64,000 bases of DNA from Paenibacillus arenilitoris (GTDB lineage: Bacteria; Bacillota; Bacilli; Paenibacillales; Paenibacillaceae). This document shows, in pieces, positions 52,471 through 61,299 of the stretch (position 1 is the stretch's first letter; the number at the start of each line of letters is the position of its first letter). Below the pieces are notes generated by a model. The model made no database searches and had not been told where the DNA came from. It saw nothing but the letters and a program-made list of their open reading frames with translations. Both the position numbers and the translations under genes were made by a program. The stretch lies in assembly GCF_014705655.1 (NCBI RefSeq), contig NZ_JACXIY010000008.1:1-64000 (forward strand), written 5' to 3'.

Positions 52471-52595
52471 AGCTACCAACACCTTATTTTTGTAGAGTGG
52501 GTGAGTCGTATTCCCATTTTAGTAAACGCATACATTTTGGGCAATAATCATCTGGCCGCGCGATAATCATTTTGTTGGATCGAGGGGGGGAACCG

Positions 52596-54116
52596 ATGGC
52601 ATTGGACTTGGAAAAGGGCTGGCGGCGCATCGTCCGCAGCGTGCCGGCCTGTCTGCTTCTGCTCGGACTGTGCGCCGCGTGCGCTGCGCCCAAGGGCATC
52701 GGCGGCGATGCGGTCGAGAACGATAGGCCCGTCATTTCGATTATGGCGCCGCTCCACTTCCCCCATGCCCCGAGCGCCGAGCTGAACGCCCGGATCGAGG
52801 AGCTGACGGGCGCGAAGCTGGACGTCAACTGGGTGCCGGACGGCATCTACACGGACAAAATGAACACCGCGCTGTCGACCAACTCGCTGAAGAAGGCGAC
52901 CTTCGTGAAGCATACCGATTATATTTTCGTCAAAAACGCCATCCGGTCGGGCTCCTTCTGGGAAATCGGACCTTACCTCGAGCGGTTCCCGAATTTGAAG
53001 CATTTGGATGCCGATATTTTGGGGCAGTCGGCCATCGACGGGCGCGTTTACGGGCTGTACACGGAGCGTCCCTCCTCCAGGCAGGGCGTCATTATCCGGG
53101 AAGATTGGCTGGAGGCGCTCGGCCTGGCGAAGCCCGGCACGACCGAGGAGCTGTACGAGGTCATCCGGCAGTTCACCGTGTCGGATCCCGACGGCAACGG
53201 GCGGCACGATACGATCGGGTTGGCTGACCGCAACGATCTCGTGTTCGGCGCGTTCAAGACGCTAAGCTCCTACTTCGGCTCGCCGAACAATTGGGGGATC
53301 GCGGACGACCGGATCGTGCCGGAATTCGAGCTGAAGCCCTATATGGATACGATGAATTTCATGAAGCGGCTGTACGGCGAGAAGCTGATGAACACCGATT
53401 TTGCCGTGACGAGCAAGGAGATGCAGCGCGATTTGATGATCCGCGGCGCGGCGGGCGTCTACATCGGCAGCATGACGGACGTGCAGCGGCTGGCGGACGA
53501 GGCGAAGCAGCTCGATCCTTCCGCCCGGTTTACGCTCGCGAACCGCATTGAAGGGCCGGAAGGCTATCGGGTCTGGTCGATTCCGAACTACAACGGCCTT
53601 TATTTATTTTCCAAAAAGGCGATCCGAACCGAGGAAGAGCTGCTGGAGATGCTCGCCTTCTTCGACCGCACGATGGACAAGGACGTCGCCAACCTGATGC
53701 GGTACGGCATCGAAGGAAAGCATTACCGCTTAAGCGGCGGGCAGGTTGTGCTTCCCGAGGAGACGTCGCAGCTTCGCGTGACGGAGGTGAACGCGCTCTA
53801 TTCGCTCATGATCGCCGACCTCGGCAACCCGAACGTGCTGCAGGCGGCGAAGAAGGAGACGCTGTGGGAGCTGGCGGAGCAGCTGAGCGCAGACAACGAG
53901 AAGTTTATCGTGAAGGATCCGACGATCGGCCTCGAATCGATGACGTACGACGAGAAGAGCATGGAGCTGTACAAGATCGTATCCGATGCGACTTACCGCT
54001 ACATGCTCGGGCAGATCGACGAAGCCGGCTTCTATGCCGAGGTCGACCGATGGAAGCGAAGCGGGGGGAGCCTGATGATGAGCGAGTATACGGAGGCTTA
54101 TTTAGCGAAGGATTGA
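52596..54116 (+). CDS. ABC sugar-binding lipoprotein (CUT1), first paralogue
   Basis: A 506-residue extracellular solute-binding protein of the LipO/YtcQ type. Signal peptide 1-28 with Cys29 as the likely lipid-modified residue (CAAC; Cys26 is less suitable). Shared blocks with the next binding protein include FWEIGPYL, the calcium-like loop DPDGNGRHDTIGLADRND and AGVYIGSM. The loop DPDGNG is an EF-hand-like Ca2+ site usual in this class. It has its own terminator and so can be expressed apart from the permeases. Confidence 0.9.
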   Translation: MALDLEKGWRRIVRSVPACLLLLGLCAACAAPKGIGGDAVENDRPVISIMAPLHFPHAPSAELNARIEELTGAKLDVNWVPDGIYTDKMNTALSTNSLKKATFVKHTDYIFVKNAIRSGSFWEIGPYLERFPNLKHLDADILGQSAIDGRVYGLYTERPSSRQGVIIREDWLEALGLAKPGTTEELYEVIRQFTVSDPDGNGRHDTIGLADRNDLVFGAFKTLSSYFGSPNNWGIADDRIVPEFELKPYMDTMNFMKRLYGEKLMNTDFAVTSKEMQRDLMIRGAAGVYIGSMTDVQRLADEAKQLDPSARFTLANRIEGPEGYRVWSIPNYNGLYLFSKKAIRTEEELLEMLAFFDRTMDKDVANLMRYGIEGKHYRLSGGQVVLPEETSQLRVTEVNALYSLMIADLGNPNVLQAAKKETLWELAEQLSADNEKFIVKDPTIGLESMTYDEKSMELYKIVSDATYRYMLGQIDEAGFYAEVDRWKRSGGSLMMSEYTEAYLAKD

Positions 54117-54158
54117 ACGCAGAAGAATCATGCTTCGCATCGCCGCGATAGGCACCGA

Positions 54159-54216
54159 AGGAGACCGTTTCGATAACCGGCATACAAGCCGGCGTCGAAG
54201 CGGTCTCCTTTTTTTT
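54159..54216 (+). terminator. Terminator after first binding protein
   Basis: AGGAGACCG/CGGTCTCCT arms with an inner TTCGA/TCGAA and CCGGC/GCCGG stem, then eight T. Confidence 0.9.
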
Positions 54217-54378
54217 CGCCCCTGGACCGCCTTCGTATCCCCATCTTCGCCCATAATCATTAGCTCACATCCTCCACGTCCCGCGCCCCATCTGTCGAAA
54301 TGATTGTTTCGGCACCTTCTCCGGCGGTGTTAGCCTTGAGATGCAGCAACCACAACGATAAATGGAGGTCAACGCGGC

Positions 54379-55938
54379 ATGAACAAAAAATCTTTTTCGA
54401 TTCTGGTAAGCGTAGTTCTGGCGTTCAGCCTGCTGCTCTCGGCCTGCTCGGGCGGCAGCGGCGGCGCGAACAATAATGCGTCCCCGGCGCCAAGCGACGA
54501 AGGCGGCGCGAAGACGGAGGAGACGGCGAAGCCCGAGGAGTCCGCGAAACCGGCGGAAATTACGATCATGCTCCCGCTCAACACCGCGGAAACGCCGCCG
54601 GATACGATCAAGAACGAGATCGAGAAGCTGACGAATACGAAGCTGACGTATCAGTTTTTCCCGGCCGACACGTACGAGGAGAAGCTGAATGCGTCCTTCG
54701 CCACCGGCTCCTTGCCCGACGTCACCTATTTGAAGAACCAGGCTACGTTCATCCAGATGAAGGAAGCGATCCGCGACGGGCAGTTTTGGGAAATCGGGCC
54801 TTACCTGAGCGAGTTCCCGAACCTCGCCAAGCTGAAGGAGGAGATTCTGAACAATACGAAGGTGGACGGCAAGCTGTATTCCCTGTACATCGGACGGCCG
54901 CTTGCGCGTCAGGGGATGATCTACCGCAAGGATTGGGCGGATAAGCTCGGCCTTGGCGCTCCGGCGAACGTCGGCGAGCTGTATGCGATGATCGAGAAAT
55001 TCACGACGGAGGATCCGGACGGCAACGGGCAGGACGATACGGTTGGCCTCGCGGACCGCAACGACCTGATCTACGGGGCGTTCAAGACGGTCGCGGCCTG
55101 GTTCGGCACGCCGAACAACTGGGGCGAAGCGGACGGTCGGCTGCAGCCGGAGTTTACGTTCCCGGAATATGTGGAGACGATGGACTTTATCAAAAAAGTG
55201 CGCGACGCGAAGGCGATGAACGTCGATTTCGCCGCGACGAGCAAGACCGACCAAGTTAATCTGTTCACGAGCGGCAAGGCCGGCGTGTACATCGGCTCGA
55301 TGCAGGACGTCAACTCGCTGGTGAAGGATTTGGTCAAAAACGTGCAGGACGCCGTCGTCGACACGCACAGCATGGTGGCGGGGCCGGACGGCCAGCTGGC
55401 CACCTGGTCGATCCCGGGCTACAACAACGTCGTCCTGTTCCCGAAATCCGCGGTGAAGGACGAAGCGGAGTTGAAGGGCATTCTCGCCTTCTTCGACAAA
55501 ATGATGACGCCCGAAGTCGCCAACATGATGTATTGGGGCAAGGAAGGCGTTCATTACACGATTCAAGACGGCAAAGCGAAGGCGGGCGAGGATCAGGAGC
55601 TTACGGAGCGCGAGGTGAAGGGCTTCAAGGACAGCGTCATCGGCGAGCCGGAGACGAACGGCATGCTCGAGGGCTTCCACGATCTGCCTGCGCGCATCCA
55701 CGCGGAGCAGCTCGTCCTCGAGAACGAGAAGATCGCGGTTCCCGACCCTACGGCACCGCTGGACTCGGCCACTTTCACGGAGAAGGGCACGGAGCTTCAG
55801 GAAATCATCAAAGACGCGACCTATAAATATATGTACGGCTCGATCGACAAAGCCGGCTTCGACAAGGCGGTCGAGGATTGGAAGAAGCGCGGCGGCGACA
55901 AAATTATCGAGGAGTTTAACGCGGCTTACAAGAAGTAG
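54379..55938 (+). CDS. ABC sugar-binding lipoprotein (CUT1), second paralogue
   Basis: A 519-residue lipoprotein with signal peptide 1-22 and lipobox LLSAC (Cys23), a Ser/Ala/Glu-rich linker, then the binding-protein fold. The loop DPDGNGQDDTVGLADRND and the FWEIGPYL block show it is a paralogue of the gene upstream. The permease genes follow 95 bp later, so this one probably supplies them. RBS GGAGGTCAACGCGGC. The substrate is likely an oligosaccharide; no ATPase gene is present, as usual when a shared MsmX-type ATPase is used. Confidence 0.93.
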   Translation: MNKKSFSILVSVVLAFSLLLSACSGGSGGANNNASPAPSDEGGAKTEETAKPEESAKPAEITIMLPLNTAETPPDTIKNEIEKLTNTKLTYQFFPADTYEEKLNASFATGSLPDVTYLKNQATFIQMKEAIRDGQFWEIGPYLSEFPNLAKLKEEILNNTKVDGKLYSLYIGRPLARQGMIYRKDWADKLGLGAPANVGELYAMIEKFTTEDPDGNGQDDTVGLADRNDLIYGAFKTVAAWFGTPNNWGEADGRLQPEFTFPEYVETMDFIKKVRDAKAMNVDFAATSKTDQVNLFTSGKAGVYIGSMQDVNSLVKDLVKNVQDAVVDTHSMVAGPDGQLATWSIPGYNNVVLFPKSAVKDEAELKGILAFFDKMMTPEVANMMYWGKEGVHYTIQDGKAKAGEDQELTEREVKGFKDSVIGEPETNGMLEGFHDLPARIHAEQLVLENEKIAVPDPTAPLDSATFTEKGTELQEIIKDATYKYMYGSIDKAGFDKAVEDWKKRGGDKIIEEFNAAYKK

Positions 55939-56033
55939 CCGCTAATCCGTCGGAAGCGTTGCAGCCAAGCCGGGCTGGCAGCCGCTCTAAGTGCGGCTGC
56001 CGCCCGACACTTCCAGAGGAGGGGAGAACCGAA

Positions 56034-56987
56034 ATGCAGCAAACGGTAGTGCGGCACCGGGTACGGGCGCCGAAGCCTCGAACAAGCGAGCTGAAGAAGC
56101 GGCTGTGGCGGAACAGATGGCTTTATGCGATGGTGCTGCCCGGCATTTTGTTTTTCGTTATTTTCAAATACGTCCCGATGTTCGGCCTCGCGATCGCCTT
56201 CCAGGACTATAAGCCCTTCAAGGGCGTCGGCGGGAGCGAGTGGGTAGGATTCGATCATTTCGAGCGATTGTTCACGGAGCCCGATTTTCTTATGATTTTG
56301 GTCAATACGCTGTTATTATTCGGCATGAACCTGCTTTTCTTTTTTCCGGTTCCGATTATTTTGGCGCTTATGCTGAACGAGGTTCGGCTGTCCTTTTTCA
56401 AGCGGACGTTCCAGACGCTCGTCTATTTGCCCCACTTCATGTCGTGGGTCATCATCGTCTCGATCAGCTTCGTCATGCTGACGTCGGACGGGGGTATCGT
56501 CAACGAGCTGCTCGTGTACTTTGGCTTCGAAAAAATCAATTTCCTGCTCAGTCCCGAATGGTTCAGACCGATGTACATCCTTCAAGTCATCTGGCGGGAA
56601 GCGGGCTGGGGAACGATCATATATTTGGCGGCGATCGCCTCGGTGGACCCTCAGCTGTACGAAGCGGCGCGCATGGACGGGGCAGGGCGATTGCGGCAAG
56701 TGTGGCACATTACGCTGCCGGCGATCCGGAGCGTGATCGTCATCCTGCTTATTTTGAAAATCGGCGACGTGCTGGAGCTCGGCTTCGAGCATGTGTATCT
56801 GCTGCTGAACTCGATGAACCGCGAGGTGGCGGAAATAATCGACACGTACGTCTACACGGCCGGTCTTAGGCAGGGGCAATTCAGCTACAGCACCGCGATC
56901 GGCTTTTTCAAATCGTTCATCGGTCTGCTGCTCGTCATGCTGGCGAACAAGCTGGCCAAGAAGATGGGCGAAGAGGGCGTTTATTAG
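56034..56987 (+). CDS. ABC sugar permease, LplB type
   Basis: A 317-residue inner-membrane subunit with six helices. The N-terminal basic segment and LPGILFFVIFKYVPMFGLAIAFQDY are hallmarks of LplB/YtcP partners, and the EAA loop YEAARMDGAGRLRQVWHITLPAI contacts the ATPase (about residues 220-245). GGAGGGGAGAACCGAA lies before the ATG. It pairs with the permease 136 bp downstream, from which it is separated by a repeated hairpin. Confidence 0.93.
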   Translation: MQQTVVRHRVRAPKPRTSELKKRLWRNRWLYAMVLPGILFFVIFKYVPMFGLAIAFQDYKPFKGVGGSEWVGFDHFERLFTEPDFLMILVNTLLLFGMNLLFFFPVPIILALMLNEVRLSFFKRTFQTLVYLPHFMSWVIIVSISFVMLTSDGGIVNELLVYFGFEKINFLLSPEWFRPMYILQVIWREAGWGTIIYLAAIASVDPQLYEAARMDGAGRLRQVWHITLPAIRSVIVILLILKIGDVLELGFEHVYLLLNSMNREVAEIIDTYVYTAGLRQGQFSYSTAIGFFKSFIGLLLVMLANKLAKKMGEEGVY

Positions 56988-56998
56988 GGGAAGCCCGC

Positions 56999-57106
56999 GC
57001 TTACGAAGCAGGTTTGCTGCGCAAACCTAGGCTTATGCTTACGAAGCAGGTTTGCTGCGCAAACCTAAGCTTATGCTTACGAAGCAGGTTTGCTCCGCAA
57101 ACCTTT
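56999..57106 (+). repeat. Three 38-bp hairpin repeats between the two permease genes
   Basis: Units beginning GCTTACGAAG start at 56999, 57037 and 57075. Each contains AGGTTTGC and GCAAACCT around TGC or TCC, so three hairpins form in the mRNA between co-transcribed genes. The last ends 1-3 bases before the ribosome site of the second permease gene. Confidence 0.85.
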
Positions 57107-57123
57107 GAGGAGGTGTGTTCAAC

Positions 57124-57999
57124 ATGGTAGAGGACAAAACGCTCGGCGGGCGGCTGTTTGCGATCGTCAACTTCATGCTGCTGGCGGCGATCGCGCTGGT
57201 GACGGTGCTTCCGTTCCTGCACGTCGTCGCGGGCTCGTTCACGACCAGCGCGGAGCTGGCGGTCAAAAAATTCATCCTGATCCCGACGATATGGAGCTTC
57301 GACGCCTATACGTTTATTTTCTCCACGAATACGATCTTTCGGGCGATGTCGGTGTCGGCGGGCGTGACCGTCTTCGGTACGCTGTTCAGCATGCTGACGA
57401 CCGCCTTGATGGCGTACGGGCTGTCGCGCAGAGACCTGGACGGCCGCAAGGCGATCATGTTCCTGGTCGTGTTCACGATGCTGTTCAGCGGCGGGCTCAT
57501 CCCGACCTTCCTCGTCGTGAAGGAGATGGGGATGATCGACACGTACGCCTCGCTCGTCATTCCGTCGGCGATCAGCGCGTTCAACCTGATCATCCTGCGC
57601 AACTTCTTCCAGAACATTCCGGAAGGGCTGGAGGAATCGGCCAAAATCGACGGCTGCAGCGACTTCGGCATCCTGTTCCGCATCGTGCTGCCGCTCTCCA
57701 TGCCGGCGATCGCGACGATCTCGCTGTTCTACGCGGTCACGTATTGGAATACGTACTTAAGCGCGATCCTGTATTTGAACGACAGCGCCAAATGGCCGAT
57801 CCAGGTGCTTCTGCGGCAGATCGTCGTGCTCGCGAGCGGGCTCGATTACAGCTCCGAGCTCGACGCCGCGGTGCCGCCGCCGGATCAGACGGTGAAGATG
57901 GCGGTCATCGTGGTGGCGACGCTGCCGATTCTGCTCGTCTATCCGTTTTTGCAAAAGCATTTTGCCAAAGGCGCGTTAATCGGATCGATCAAAGGGTAA
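57124..57999 (+). CDS. ABC sugar permease, YtcP type
   Basis: A 291-residue permease with six helices; LPFLHVVAGSFTTSAE after the first helix and the EAA loop LEESAKIDGCSDFGILFRIVLPL (about residues 165-187) are typical of the YtcP/AraQ partner. The ATG is eight bases after GAGGAGGTG; a GTG three codons earlier overlaps that site. It completes the CUT1 system with the LplB-type protein and one or both binding lipoproteins. Confidence 0.93.
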   Translation: MVEDKTLGGRLFAIVNFMLLAAIALVTVLPFLHVVAGSFTTSAELAVKKFILIPTIWSFDAYTFIFSTNTIFRAMSVSAGVTVFGTLFSMLTTALMAYGLSRRDLDGRKAIMFLVVFTMLFSGGLIPTFLVVKEMGMIDTYASLVIPSAISAFNLIILRNFFQNIPEGLEESAKIDGCSDFGILFRIVLPLSMPAIATISLFYAVTYWNTYLSAILYLNDSAKWPIQVLLRQIVVLASGLDYSSELDAAVPPPDQTVKMAVIVVATLPILLVYPFLQKHFAKGALIGSIKG

Positions 58000-58060
58000 T
58001 TTTACGCGAGAGCCATATCCGCAGCCCCGTTCGTTTGGTATTCTATGGGAAAACGGATAG

Positions 58061-58174
58061 GCCGGCGAATCGATCGTCATTCCGGGCGGCGTGAAGCACG
58101 GCGTCACGGCAATCGAGGAAAGCGTGCCGCTCGATGCGTTCACGCCGCTAAGGGACGATTTGCTTAATCGGTGA
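58061..58174 (+). pseudogene. Cupin-protein C-terminal remnant
   Basis: One frame reads AGESIVIPGGVKHGVTAIEE and on to VPLDAFTPLRDDLL and a stop, the usual end of a cupin (second metal motif His and the DxFxPxRxD tail). The frame is closed by TAG just upstream at 58058 and no start is present, so 37 codons survive of about 110. It stands just after the permease gene. Confidence 0.65.
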
Positions 58175-58223
58175 CGGCGCCGTGCAAATGGCGTTTGGTT
58201 TGCCGATTTTCATGCGGACAATA

Positions 58224-58412
58224 TTTAATTTCAAAAACTGCAACTGAAGGGGAAAGAAAGAGGTTAAGTTAACGTTTAGTTTCAAAATTTGATATTAAAT
58301 CGGTTAATTGCAAAAGGAGCATCGCGACAAGTCCCGTTTAATTTCAAATAATGAAACTATATCAGGTGTGAGTGAAGGTAGGAGCAATTTAGTTTCATAT
58401 TTTGAAATTATC
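58224..58412. repeat. Array of four 25-bp palindromes (TTTAGTTTCA type), second copy
   Basis: Palindromes with 10-5-10 geometry start at 58224, 58275, 58337 and 58388 (steps 51, 62, 51), the same unit and nearly the same spacing as at 5553-5740. Left arms are TTTAATTTCA, TTTAGTTTCA, TTTAATTTCA and TTTAGTTTCA. The spacer after the second unit (CGGTTAAT...CAAA.GG) is also shared. Here the flanking genes converge, so there is no promoter to serve. Confidence 0.85.
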
Positions 58413-58451
58413 ATCGCCTTCTCGCCGCTACAAGGTCGTCCAAGCTAAACA

Positions 58452-58494
58452 GGGCTGTCTCTCAGGTCGCTAACACGGCCTTTTGAGACAGCCC
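58452..58494. terminator. Bidirectional terminator hairpin
   Basis: GGGCTGTCTC pairs perfectly with GAGACAGCCC; inner GGCC-type pairing is possible. Its arms match those of the terminator at 18876. Confidence 0.75.
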
Positions 58495-58501
58495 CTGACT
58501 T

Positions 58502-59224
58502 TTAAAGCACTTGTTCCAGAAACCGCGCGGCCCGGTCGCTCTGCGGCTTCGCGAAAAACTGCTCAGGCTTCGTCCGCTCGACCAGCCTGCCGTCGTCCAT
58601 GAAATAGATCGTATCCGCGGCTTCGCGGGCGAACTTCATCTCATGCGTCACGATCAGCATCGTCATGCCGCCGCCTGCCAGACCGCGAATAACGTTCAGC
58701 ACTTCCTTCACCATCTCCGGGTCAAGCGCCGAGGTCGGCTCGTCGAACAGCATGATGTCCGGCTCCATCGCGAGGCTGCGGGCGATGGCCACCCGCTGCT
58801 TCTGGCCGCCGGACAGACGGGATGGGAAGCTGTCCGCCTTGTCGGACAAGCCGACGCGCGCCAGCAGCTCCTTCGCCCTGGCCTGCGCTTCCGCGAGCGG
58901 GATGCCCTTGACCTGAGTCGGAGCGAAGGTGATGTTATCCAGCACGGTCATGTGCGGGAACAGGTGAAAATGCTGGAACACCATGCCGATCCGCTGCCGC
59001 ACGCGGGCGATATCGGTTTTCGGGTCGGTAATCGCCGTCCCGTCGATCGTAATGGTGCCGGAGGTCGGCGTCTCCAGCAGGTTCAGGCAGCGGAGGAAGG
59101 TCGACTTGCCGGAGCCGGAAGGTCCGATGAGCGCGACGACCTCGCCTTTCTCCACGGTGGTGGAGATGCCCTTCAGCACCTCGTTTTTGCCGAAGCTTTT
59201 TGTTAAGTCGGTTACGTTAATCAC
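58502..59224 (-). CDS. Polar amino acid ABC transporter ATP-binding protein
   Basis: A 240-residue ATPase of the GlnQ/ArtM type: Walker A GPSGSGKST (34-42), signature LSGGQ (~137-141), Walker B IMLFDEPTSALD and the switch His in VTHEMKFARE. It starts eight bases within the preceding gene, so it is translationally coupled to the fused binding-protein/permease. Together they import an amino acid such as glutamine, arginine or cystine. Confidence 0.95.
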   Translation of the reverse strand: MINVTDLTKSFGKNEVLKGISTTVEKGEVVALIGPSGSGKSTFLRCLNLLETPTSGTITIDGTAITDPKTDIARVRQRIGMVFQHFHLFPHMTVLDNITFAPTQVKGIPLAEAQARAKELLARVGLSDKADSFPSRLSGGQKQRVAIARSLAMEPDIMLFDEPTSALDPEMVKEVLNVIRGLAGGGMTMLIVTHEMKFAREAADTIYFMDDGRLVERTKPEQFFAKPQSDRAARFLEQVL

Positions 59225-60716
59225 TGCGGCGCAGCCTCCTTTCGAGCATACGGGCGAACGACGTCAAGATGAGCACGAGCACGTAGTAGATGGCCGCGAC
59301 GAACAGCAGCACCTCGAACGAGCGGAATTCGATGGACCGCACCACGTCGGCGCGCCGCATCAGCTCCGTTACGCCGATGACCGAGACGAGCGACGATTCC
59401 TTCAGCAGGGCGACGCATTCGTTCACGAGCGCGGGCAAAATATTGCGCAGCGCCTGCGGGAAAATGATGCGGACCATCATCTTGCGGTACGGCACGCCGA
59501 GGGCGATGGCCGCTTCGCGCTGTCCCTTGTCGACGGCCATGATGCCGCCCCGGATCGTCTCGGACAAGTAAGCCGCCGAGTTGAGGCCGAAGGCGAGACC
59601 GGCGGCCATCAGCGCCGGGATTTCGTAATGAATCAGCTGCGGCGTCGCGTAATAGATCAGCGTCAGCTGCACGAGCAGCGGCGTGCCGCGGAATACGGAC
59701 GTATACGCGGTCGCGAACCATTCAAGCGGCTTGATGCCGGAAATTTTGAACAAGGACAGGATCGATCCCCAGATGAGGCCGAACAGCGCCGATACGAGCG
59801 TGAAGAGCAGCGTGACGTATACGCCCTTCAGGATGAACGGGATGTAGCCCTTCAGCACGCTGAAATCAATGTTCAGCCCTCGTGCTTCCTTCTCCTCCCC
59901 GTCCGGGAACCAGGTTTGAACGATGTCGTCCATCTTGCCGTTTTCGTTCATTTCCGCGAGGATGCCGTTGAAGTCGCCGACGATGGGCGAGTTCTTCGGA
60001 AAAGCGATCGCGTAGCCGTTCTCGTCGGATTCGGCGGGCAGGAAGTTCATGACGAGCCCCGGATTGGCGCTCGTCATCTCGATCGCGACCGCGTCTTCGA
60101 CGATGGCCGCGTCGATCCGGCCGGAATTGAGCTCCTGGATCAGGTCGGGGATTTTGTTCAGCTTCTTCAGCTCGGCGCCTTCGATCGTCTCCGCGAACAG
60201 GTCCTGCGTCGAGCCGAGCTGGGCCCCGACCCGCTTGCCGGACAGCGATTCCAGTGTCGCAAGCGGCGCGTCCTTCTTGGATACGATCGTATTGCGGGCG
60301 ACGTAATAGATGTCGGAGAAGTCGACGTTCTGCCTGCGTTCGTCCGTAGCGGACATGGCGGACATGACAAAGTCGACGCGGCCGGTCTGAAGAGCGGCGA
60401 TCAGACCGTTGAAGTCCATGCTCGCGATTTCCAGTTCATAACCGAGCCGGCCGGTGATATACTTGGCTATATCGATATCCATGCCGACGATTTCGCCGTT
60501 GTTCTTGGCGTCTACGTTCTCATAGGGCGGATAATCGGGCGAGGTGCCCATCACGAGCTTTTTCTTCTCCCCGGCGGCCGGAGCGGCGTCTTCGCCTTCG
60601 GCGCTAACGGCGCTTAAGCCGGCCGTGCCCGAAGGAAGCGCGGGCCCGATGCCCAGGAGCAGAACGACGGCCGCGATAAGCGAGAAAAAGATGGGTAGCA
60701 GCTTTTTTCTGTTCAT
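59217..60716 (-). CDS. Fused amino-acid-binding protein and permease
   Basis: A 499-residue fusion. Signal or anchor helix (~6-25), a type II binding domain (~52-275; TSPDYPPYENVDAKNNGEIVGMDIDIA is its first motif, given by sense) and a HisM/GlnP-type permease with five helices (~290-490) and the EAA loop EAAIALGVPYRKMMVRIIFP. Such fusions, as in GlnP, keep the binding site next to the pore. No lipobox Cys. The ATPase gene overlaps its end by 8 bp. Confidence 0.94.
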   Translation of the reverse strand: MNRKKLLPIFFSLIAAVVLLLGIGPALPSGTAGLSAVSAEGEDAAPAAGEKKKLVMGTSPDYPPYENVDAKNNGEIVGMDIDIAKYITGRLGYELEIASMDFNGLIAALQTGRVDFVMSAMSATDERRQNVDFSDIYYVARNTIVSKKDAPLATLESLSGKRVGAQLGSTQDLFAETIEGAELKKLNKIPDLIQELNSGRIDAAIVEDAVAIEMTSANPGLVMNFLPAESDENGYAIAFPKNSPIVGDFNGILAEMNENGKMDDIVQTWFPDGEEKEARGLNIDFSVLKGYIPFILKGVYVTLLFTLVSALFGLIWGSILSLFKISGIKPLEWFATAYTSVFRGTPLLVQLTLIYYATPQLIHYEIPALMAAGLAFGLNSAAYLSETIRGGIMAVDKGQREAAIALGVPYRKMMVRIIFPQALRNILPALVNECVALLKESSLVSVIGVTELMRRADVVRSIEFRSFEVLLFVAAIYYVLVLILTSFARMLERRLRRSD

Positions 60717-60975
60717 GGTGTCCTCTTTCTTCGATGATTTTCGGTGCGACCTAGAAATTATAGGCGCTGGCCCGCCCGTTGTAAATGATCGGATCGGACG
60801 GGTTTACGACTAGATAATTGTAAGGAACAAGCCGTTCGAAATGAACTGGTAATTAGTGTTATAGTATCCATAACGGCAAAATCTATTTTGCGGCAGGTTG
60901 CGGTCAAAGCGGCGAAACGCGCCGTGCGCGCGCCCCGTATAACAAGCCAACGACGCGCGAAGGGAGGTGAATGCA

Positions 60976-61299
60976 TTGTTCGAGCTCGAGCTGCACGACG
61001 TCATTCCTTATTTACTCTCGATCAGCCTGCTTTATACATTGGCCTACGCCTACGCGACGTACGTGCAGGACGGCCATCTTGATTTATGGGAACGCAGTCC
61101 GGTGTCCGAAGTCTTATTCGCGTCGCTGCCCCTGACGCTTGTCCGCGCCGTTCCGATCCGCCACTGGCTGGCCCGGAGGGTGAAGCGCAAGGAGTCGCCC
61201 GATGACGACGCCGCGGATTGCCGCTCCTCGTTTGTTGACGACATTTCAAACAAACGAGGAGGATCTCGATGCGTTGGAACAATGTATTCCCTACTTTAA
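60976..61299 (+). CDS. Small predicted membrane-associated protein upstream of yidC
   Basis: A ~107-residue product with one clear N-terminal helix (VIPYLLSISLLYTLAYAYATYV), a central hydrophobic stretch (EVLFASLPLTLVRAVPI) and a basic tail. Start is a TTG six bases after AGGGAGGTGA; a GTG at 60967 overlaps that site. Its last 31 bases overlap the yidC start, and the tail after residue ~75 looks less natural, so the true end may have been altered by frameshift. I recognise no family. Confidence 0.5.
   Translation: MFELELHDVIPYLLSISLLYTLAYAYATYVQDGHLDLWERSPVSEVLFASLPLTLVRAVPIRHWLARRVKRKESPDDDAADCRSSFVDDISNKRGGSRCVGTMYSLL

Noticed and set aside
60717-60960. tRNA or small RNA gene between the amino acid transporter and the small membrane gene
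   Set aside because: No cloverleaf or CCA end visible; only an AT-rich divergent promoter region.
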